From contig JADJMZ010000003.1 of NCBI GenBank assembly GCA_016709315.1, positions 744,001 through 808,000 on the forward strand: a stretch of 64,000 nucleotides of DNA, given 5' to 3'. Position numbers and translations under genes: made by a program. Source of the stretch: Ignavibacteria bacterium (GTDB taxonomy: Bacteria; Bacteroidota; Ignavibacteria; Tepidaquicellales; Tepidaquicellaceae). The notes beneath the pieces were generated by a model. The model was not told the DNA's origin. It saw nothing but the letters and a program-made list of their open reading frames with translations, and did no database searches. Below are positions 58,640 through 64,000 of this stretch, one piece after another; position 1 is the first letter of the stretch, and every line of letters begins with the position of its first letter.

Positions 58640-59800
58640 CTAAGTATTGATGTTCTTTATAATGATATCTCTAAACAAATTCCAAACTTCAACATTTTTA
58701 ACCGGAACAAAATTAATCAAATCAAAAAATGTAATAAAATTAACATCTGGATACCTCTTTCTTAAAACACTGTCAAAAGATGATATGTAAATTAAATCTA
58801 AGGGACAATCTGAAGGATATTTATTTATTCTATCAAGCAGGATATCATATTTAAACTTTTTTGTTGAAGCATTTCTAATATTTTTTAAATTTTCAATTAT
58901 TGTTTTCATTCCTCTATTCCTGTACAAGCAATATAAATCTAACTGATTGAAGTCTTCCGAATCAATATCTGTTTTTAGTTCTAACATTACCCATCTCTTA
59001 TCTCCATTCTTTAAAGTAATAAAAAAAAGATAATCTACATTTGTGCTTTGATTATTGTTATCTTTCTTAAGCGGGAATTCCGGCAATATATACACCGCTT
59101 CCCCATTATAGTATTGTGAGAGATAATCAGTGAGGAATAGTTCTAAGATGGTATCAATTCTTCTTTCAAATTGATACTTTGGAATATCTTTGTTCCTGAT
59201 AAGTGATTCAAATAAATCATGCATAAATATTCCGAATGGATTATCCGGTTTTACTTCAGGAATTTTTATATCTTTGTTTCTTGAACTTGAGCTAATGTAC
59301 CCAAATTCAGACGATATTTTCAAGATATCCTCTGAATCTAATCCATGACCCCCATACTCTCTTTTACCGGATAAATGTTTTTTTAATCCGTGAAGCGAAC
59401 TTGCTGTAATATGACAGTAAGGACACTTATAAGTTTTACTGTTTGTAATTTGTTGAAATTTCGGGACTTGTATAACCGAACTAGATTCTGTAGAGGAATT
59501 ACGAATTTCACTCTTTGTATCTGCAGAAGATTTATTAATTATTAATTTTTTCTCCCATAAAGATCCTCTCGCTCCTCCTTTTTGTAATTCTATTAATAAT
59601 AAATTTCCGTTTGAATCTTTTAAATTTTTCAAAAACTTTCCGACAAAACTATGATAATGAGTATGCGTGATTAAACCTATATGATAATCCCTCATATCCG
59701 GATGTGAAGATACATCTTTTGTATAGAAGTTCTTTCCAAGTGATTGTATTACTTTAATTACTACGTCTTTGTTAATATTATCAATATAGTTTGATGGCAT
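58640..59800 (-). CDS. Zinc-finger plus PD-(D/E)XK-type nuclease-like protein
   Basis: The 386-residue protein is intact. An N-terminal helical domain of about 110 residues is followed by a C2H2-like zinc finger (C126-P-Y-C129, H142, H152, with SSLHGLKKHLSGK between). After a spacer, the region from about 255 to 295 has STNVDYLFFITL, then WVMLELKTDI, the D...ExK arrangement of PD-(D/E)XK nucleases. A helical C-terminus follows. The layout suggests a DNA- or RNA-targeting nuclease guided by the finger. It is the first gene (minus strand) of the region carrying hsdS tails. Function is inferred. Confidence 0.65.
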   Translation of the reverse strand: MPSNYIDNINKDVVIKVIQSLGKNFYTKDVSSHPDMRDYHIGLITHTHYHSFVGKFLKNLKDSNGNLLLIELQKGGARGSLWEKKLIINKSSADTKSEIRNSSTESSSVIQVPKFQQITNSKTYKCPYCHITASSLHGLKKHLSGKREYGGHGLDSEDILKISSEFGYISSSSRNKDIKIPEVKPDNPFGIFMHDLFESLIRNKDIPKYQFERRIDTILELFLTDYLSQYYNGEAVYILPEFPLKKDNNNQSTNVDYLFFITLKNGDKRWVMLELKTDIDSEDFNQLDLYCLYRNRGMKTIIENLKNIRNASTKKFKYDILLDRINKYPSDCPLDLIYISSFDSVLRKRYPDVNFITFFDLINFVPVKNVEVWNLFRDIIIKNINT

Positions 59801-59850
59801 TTATTATTATTTTGCCTTTAATATTATGAATTCAATGATTCTTAAATTTT

Positions 59851-59977
59851 TTATTCGTTTTTCTTATTCTGTATTTCAAATGACTCCTGCATTAATTCAT
59901 TAAATTGATTATCCATCTCCCTCAGACTCTCCTCCATCTTCGCTTTCGTCGTTTCGACCAGCTAGACTATTTTCGCA
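59851..59977 (-). pseudogene. hsdS 3'-tail fragment, copy I
   Basis: The minus strand reads NAKIV-stop-LVETTKAKMEESLREMDNQFNELMQ, homologous to the end of HsdS in this window (AKIVEQVEATKAKMEESL...). It has an in-frame TAG and ends at TAA 59851-59853. No HsdS body is attached. The rest of 59801-60099 shows no gene. Confidence 0.65.
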
Positions 59978-60099
59978 TTATTCTTACCTAAGAAAATCTC
60001 CTAGTATTTTTACCTATACTTAATTTTAACCGTACATTAAAAGCGGTCTAATTCAATTATCTTTTTCATAATTTTCAAAATCAAAGTCATTCACAAGTT

Positions 60100-60297
60100 T
60101 CAAACAAATCCATATTCATTAGCCTTCTTAATAAATTTTATAGTGTCTGAACTCAAATACTTTCTGATTTCAAGAACATCATTGTTTTTTATTTTTCTTA
60201 TCAATTTGATTTTTAACTGATTTGTATACTTTACATTAACGTCCTTAACTTTTAGGGATTTGATTAATCCTTGATACTTTTCTTTGCTGGAAATCAC
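60100..60297 (-). CDS. Small hypothetical protein coupled to upstream gene
   Basis: A GTG start (60295-60297) overlaps the TGA of the upstream gene (GTGA), supporting real translational coupling. The 65 residues (MISSKEKYQGLIKSLKV...) are basic and helical; no family. Confidence 0.45.
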   Translation of the reverse strand: MISSKEKYQGLIKSLKVKDVNVKYTNQLKIKLIRKIKNNDVLEIRKYLSSDTIKFIKKANEYGFV

Positions 60298-60941
60298 TGA
60301 CTTAAAAGTCCTTTATTAATTTGACCAAGAAGCCAAAGTAAATTATCAAGTTTATCAAAGTCTTTTATCATTAATTTATCGTTAACTTCTTGGACAATTT
60401 TAAAGTATTTTTTGCAATCTGATAAATCCTTTTTCTTAATCGAATTTTTATCAAAATTCTGATTCACTTTCCATAAAAATTCCTTAGCCAAAGAATCATA
60501 TATAGGAAATTTATATTTTGTCAGGTAGTAGCCATACTTTGAGATAAGTGATAAACCATGACCTTTAACGTCCCCCTTTTTCGAAATTCCAAACAACTTC
60601 TCATTATCCAACAGCTTATTGGAAGTTTCATTCAAAAATTCTTTAAATGAATTAGAAAGTTCACTGTCTGTTTTACCGAACTCTTTAAAATGTTTAATCA
60701 AATCATCAAAACCATAATAACGTTTATTAAAGTTAGTAGAATATGTGGCGTCTATTACAATAAGTCTTGATCGGATCACATCAGCATCAAACATGTTAAT
60801 TTTTTTCTGAAAAAGTTTTTTAAAAATTAAGTTTTTTGTAATTGAATAAGGAGTTTCATTAGTTAATATTTTATTTGCCAGAAGTGCTAAACTCTTGATA
60901 TCCTTTCCTGTAGTTTTTATTGGATTTTTTATTTTTTTCAT
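60294..60941 (-). CDS. Hypothetical protein in RM region
   Basis: The 215-residue frame is intact, Lys-rich and helical. Visible segments are FDADVIRSRLIVIDATYSTN, YYGFDDLIKHFKEFG, and GLSLISKYGYYLTKYKFPIYDSLAKEF. The pattern recalls DNA-glycosylase-like helical bundles (HhH-type) but lacks a clear HhH or catalytic Asp. It lies between the coupled small gene and the frameshifted 60954-61639 gene and probably forms an operon with both. Confidence 0.55.
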   Translation of the reverse strand: MKKIKNPIKTTGKDIKSLALLANKILTNETPYSITKNLIFKKLFQKKINMFDADVIRSRLIVIDATYSTNFNKRYYGFDDLIKHFKEFGKTDSELSNSFKEFLNETSNKLLDNEKLFGISKKGDVKGHGLSLISKYGYYLTKYKFPIYDSLAKEFLWKVNQNFDKNSIKKKDLSDCKKYFKIVQEVNDKLMIKDFDKLDNLLWLLGQINKGLLSQ

Positions 60942-60953
60942 CGAGTTAATTTT

Positions 60954-61639
60954 TTAAGTATTAAGTAGTTTATTTATAAAGTTGATTCCCCGGTTGATGT
61001 GAGGACCTGAGGATCCTTGATAAGTTATGAACTTCTTTTTTTCATTATCATGATAAAGGTATGTATAAGTCTTATTTGATGAATGCTCGAATGGTTTAAA
61101 AACTTTTTCAAATTCTAATGCATATAATTTTTCGAGAAACCTTCTTAAATATGATTTTTTTAAGTTGATATCTTTACAATTTGTATTACCAATGCAAAAT
61201 ATAATATACTTATCCTTCCAATCCCATTTCTTAAAGAAGTCCAAGAGAGCATTATATCGATCTTCAATTGTTATTTCATAAAGTTTTTCATGATTAGAAC
61301 AGCCAAGTTCAATACAATCTCCAATTGTTAATTGCGACCCTGCATCTCTTTTTCCGAAAGGAAGAAGATTGCACACAAAAAGGAGTTTTTATGATTTGCA
61401 AATAACTTTTCAATAAGCCTACTGTAGCCTTGGTACGTTCCTCTGGTACTCTTAAGAATTTCAAAGCTCATTTCATTTGTATATCCATTTCTGAATTTCT
61501 CATATTGTTCATCTGTGGTTCCGTGCCATCTTCCGGATGCGCTCTCCTCAAATCCCATTATCCATAATTCAGATTCGGGTCGACCATAGCCTATAAAGTT
61601 TACAGATATATTTCTTTTTTCATCGGGTTTAAGTCCCAT
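60954..61639 (-). CDS. Hypothetical protein, UDG-like features (frameshifted)
   Basis: Two overlapping frames form one protein of about 225 residues: MGLKPDEKRNISVNFIGYGR, ELWIMGFEESASGRWHG, then after a shift near 61370 CNLLPFGKRD, YIIFCIGNTNCKD and SSGPHINRGINF. The order strand-GxxEx-loop ... NLLPFG ... strand ... GPHINRG is loosely like the uracil-DNA glycosylase superfamily (N/P-rich second motif, His near the end). I hold this as a suggestion only. Its neighbours are RM-associated. Confidence 0.45.
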
Positions 61640-61710
61640 ATTGATATTGTTTTTATACTTTTGCTTTAAATTTTCTATAATTTCTATTTAAATGCAGCTC
61701 ACATCAACCC

Positions 61711-61802
61711 CTCAAACTGATTATCAATCTCCTTCAAACTCTCCTCCATCTTCGATTCGTTGCTTCGATCTGCTCCATAAATTTTTGCAAATTGGGTTTG
61801 GA
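61711..61802 (-). pseudogene. hsdS 3'-tail fragment, copy II
   Basis: A third copy of the HsdS-end segment lies inside the 3' end of the HNH gene. Frames give FMEQIEATN (used by the HNH gene) then SKMEESLKEIDNQFEGLM to TGA 61699-61701. A single indel near 61755 separates the two frames. Confidence 0.65.
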
Positions 61803-62450
61803 GTATAATTTACAGAATCCTTTTTTGAATTCATCAATTGATATTGTTCTTAATTCCTCATGTCCCATCATTTTATGTATTGCCCTGTGACAATTTGGAC
61901 AGAGAAAAGATACGTCATTCTCTAAAACTTTTTGATTCCCCGAGATATTTTTCAAAGGAACAATATGATGAAGTTCTAATATTGAATTTGCGTCATCAAT
62001 TCCGTACTTATCTTTACCATTGAAGGAACAAGCTGGACAAGTCTTAATATGTTTATATTTATTTCGGTACTTTAATGCAAATTTTCTGTCTCGTTCTCTC
62101 CTTAAATGTTTGGTAATTAATTCTTTTTTCTCTCCCTCAAATCCGTTAATCTCTTCTTCATCTAAGTAGGATTTTTCTTTTCTTAAATCTCGATTTTGGT
62201 TTTCATTGGCATTTATGAGTTCATCTAAACCCAAAATTTTTGAAGAAGAAATTCTACTAATACCTTTATTGTTTTGATATTTTTTTTCAAGTGAAACAAT
62301 CCCTAATAATTTAAATTTCCTAACCTGGCAGTATTCTGAAGTAGAATCAAACAAAACTGTTGGTTCCAATTTGACAACATAAAATGTTTTCCACCCTTTG
62401 GATGGAATGACTGCATACTTTAAAGAAAGATCAAAAATGAATTCCACCAC
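61734..62450 (-). CDS. HNH endonuclease-like protein
   Basis: The 238-residue protein has a C-terminal HNH domain: CPAC (first zinc pair), ELHHIVPL (HH of the metal site), and FLCPNCHRAIHK (second zinc pair with HxxH). The N-terminal half (beta-rich, SLKYAVIPSKGWKTFYVVKL) is a separate unrecognised domain. The last residues, LQKFMEQIEATN, derive from an hsdS-like tail; with one base restored the frame would extend to 61699. It lies next to a type I RM locus, and HNH nucleases with restriction roles are common there. Confidence 0.78.
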   Translation of the reverse strand: MVEFIFDLSLKYAVIPSKGWKTFYVVKLEPTVLFDSTSEYCQVRKFKLLGIVSLEKKYQNNKGISRISSSKILGLDELINANENQNRDLRKEKSYLDEEEINGFEGEKKELITKHLRRERDRKFALKYRNKYKHIKTCPACSFNGKDKYGIDDANSILELHHIVPLKNISGNQKVLENDVSFLCPNCHRAIHKMMGHEELRTISIDEFKKGFCKLYSKPNLQKFMEQIEATNRRWRRV

Positions 62451-62462
62451 CCAATTCTTCTT

Positions 62463-62651
62463 TTAATGCAGGCTCACTAATATTTTTGGACCCCTTCTTT
62501 TGGCAACCTCCTTTATGAAATCTAATCTCTCAATCTCAGGTAGACTGAATAATTCTTTATTTAGAGAATATCCAATTCTAACTTCTTCACTTTGCATAAA
62601 TTCTTGCAGCATTTCAAACGCACTTCCCGGAAATACAAATAAAATTTCCAT
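62463..62651 (-). CDS. Small hypothetical protein
   Basis: From ATG 62649-62651, the 62 residues (MEILFVFPGSAFEMLQEFMQ...) contain a short strand and helices ending in KRRGPKILVSLH. A frame from 62726 is longer but lacks a ribosome site. No family. Confidence 0.35.
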   Translation of the reverse strand: MEILFVFPGSAFEMLQEFMQSEEVRIGYSLNKELFSLPEIERLDFIKEVAKRRGPKILVSLH

Positions 62652-62736
62652 TTCTTTGATGTTTAAGTTAATGAGTTCTAAATTTATTATATTTACAGTT
62701 CCACATAAATGCAGCGTAAACTTCAATTAGATATAA

Positions 62737-63862
62737 TTAATTTTCAATATTTCTTCCTCCAAACGCCCTCTGCAGCAGTCCATTAAACTGATTATCCATC
62801 TCCCTCAAACTCTCCTCCATCTTCGCTTTCGTTGCTTCAACCTGCTCGACGATTTTGGCGAATTGGGCTTGGAGATTTAAAGGTGGACAAATTCCCTTAA
62901 ATTTAACAATGTCCTTTTACATGACTAACAGTTGAACCAGTAGATTTTTTTGTAGCCTGTCGAAAGATTGATTTTGAACGTATGAGATTCCAGAGAAAAA
63001 TAGTATTCACGAATGCTTTATTTGGTCTGAAAAGCATAACCCGCTGACCAAGACAAATAGTTGTATTAAAAGCAATATTCCTTACTGCTCCCAAAAGGTC
63101 CTTAATTCGACCAAATACTATATCACCCTCTTTGGGAATAAGTCTTTTAGTTCTTTCATCATAAACTTCTTTTTCAACATACTTCATTCTAGACCAATCA
63201 ATGTATCCATTTCTCAATTCTGTTGTTCTAATACATGGAAATTGAGTTATTCTAGAAGAGTGAATTGGTGTTGAATGAGGACAGTCAACAATGCGATCTG
63301 ATAATTGTCTAAGAGTTTTCATTTCCCACTCCTTCTCATACCTCACCGGATCCCCAAACATATCCAAAAACACTGACCTCAAAAACTCATCAAGTAATGC
63401 AATACTCTCTTTCCTCTTTTGTCTGATCGAATCTGCTTTGTCTAAGATTTCTGCAATGCGTTTTTGTTCAAGAGAGTGGGCAAAGGAATTTTAAGTTTTG
63501 ATATCTAATCTTACTATATGTTTTCAATCCAGCACCTTTAAAACCATTTTCAATTAAATGAATATGCTTTCGAAGATAGTAATAAATGTATTTTGAAATG
63601 TTTCTTTATAGTTAATTGGTTTTGCTATTGACATGTCAGTTGAAGTATTAAATTTAGCATCGCAATAATGACCACTTGCTTTCCTCCAGTCCCGAATAAT
63701 TAAATCTTTGGTGAACTTAAATGAAATGAATTAATTTTTTATAACTTGTCATTTGAAGTAAATGAATGGATACGTTCCATTTTCTGAACCTAATCCTTTG
63801 TGGAAATCCTGACTTTTTACAATATTCAAAAACGTTACCAAACAAATGTAGCTTGCTCATTT
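62737..63862 (-). CDS. hsdS: Type I restriction specificity subunit HsdS (frameshifted)
   Basis: The ATG at 63860-63862 overlaps the HsdM TGA (ATGA). Several frames reconstruct a two-half specificity subunit. The first target-recognition domain has LIIRDWRKASGHYCDAKFNT-like strands and GFKGAGLKTYSKI. The central conserved region has ILDKADSIRQKRKESIALLDEFLRSVFLDMFGDP. The second target domain spans VDCPHSTPIHSS ... GDIVFGRIKDLLGA, and the distal conserved region is PPLNLQAQFAKIVEQVEATK. It ends at TAA 62737-62739. HsdS sets the sequence specificity of methylation and cleavage. Indels near 62925, 63485 and 63600-63760. Confidence 0.78.
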
Positions 63863-64000
63863 TATCATATCTGTTAAATATTCAATTTCAATATTAATTT
63901 CATTCTCTATTTTTTAATCTTCTTCAATATCACCTTCGGCTTATCATACTTCACCGGCTCATAAACCGTCTCCTTATACCTGTTAATACTCAAATCATAA
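63859..64000 (-). CDS. hsdM: Type I restriction methyltransferase HsdM, 3' end
   Basis: The right edge holds YDLSINRYKETVYEPVKYD, the well-known C-terminal YDLSxNRY motif of N6-adenine HsdM subunits, followed by LKKIKK. One base short in an A run near 63915 creates a premature TAG; the restored frame (ENEINIEIEYLTDMIK) ends at TGA 63859-63861 and overlaps HsdS. Only the C-terminus lies in the window; HsdM methylates the site chosen by HsdS. Confidence 0.8.

Overview
The window looks like a chromosomal segment from an A+T-rich member of the Bacteroidota/Chlorobiota branch, most likely Ignavibacteria-like. The clues are Por-secretion (T9SS) C-terminal sorting domains with the NYPNPFNP signature, dockerin-like C-termini, FG-GAP proteins and a FecR-domain protein. 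No rRNA is present; there is one tRNA, tRNA-Thr(CGT), at 22.3-22.4 kb. Many long genes are broken by single-base indels, mostly in homopolymers. This looks more like an uncorrected long-read assembly than mass pseudogenisation, so I describe such genes as single frameshifted CDSs.

Region 1 (1-22.4 kb) is a surface/secretome block. On the minus strand it holds a secreted protein cut by the left edge, two dockerin-type proteins (one is a giant protein with 14 FG-GAP repeats), three tandem tail-fibre/S74-chaperone proteins with NTA(V/L)G repeats, a FecR-domain protein, a seven-repeat propeller with a T9SS tail, a polytopic membrane protein and an S1/P1-type nuclease with a T9SS tail. Two paralogous cytoplasmic proteins (1500-2939 and 10956-12428) carry short tandem repeats at their gene ends. 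A SET protein and a SpoIIE-type phosphatase complete the block.

Region 2 (22.4-30.7 kb) lies past the tRNA and begins with an integrase fragment. It contains an AAA+ ATPase, a PD-(D/E)XK protein, a DUF2779-type protein, a possible UDG-like gene and a NagZ-like GH3 enzyme.

Region 3 (30.8-46.3 kb) is one tightly packed plus-strand operon of 13 genes. It encodes a vWA lipoprotein, a four-helix membrane protein, a tubulin/FtsZ-like protein, a very large Hsp70/actin-like ATPase, several single-pass membrane proteins sharing a SHOCT-like module, a TM2 protein, and a final MotA/ZorA-like plus MotB/ZorB-like pair. I do not know a described system with this composition. I infer a proton-driven, envelope-anchored machine with two cytoskeletal-type NTPases.

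Region 4 (46.4-52.0 kb) is an intact cassette: a candidate ubiquitin-like protein, an E2-like protein (HPN...C), an E1/ThiF-like protein and a JAMM protease (HxHx7SxxD), followed by a Gam-like nuclease inhibitor, a possible DNA-binding protein and a DUF932 phage/plasmid-type protein. This is a bacterial ubiquitin-like conjugation module on a mobile-element backbone.

Region 5 (52.2-64 kb) holds a MACPF-like pore-former with a partner, GC-richer non-coding islands, a membrane-anchored WYL-like protein, a zinc-finger/PD-(D/E)XK protein, an HNH protein and a type I restriction-modification locus (HsdS, end of HsdM) running off the right edge. Three copies of the hsdS 3' tail separate cargo genes. 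Regions 2-5 together read as a defence/mobile island.
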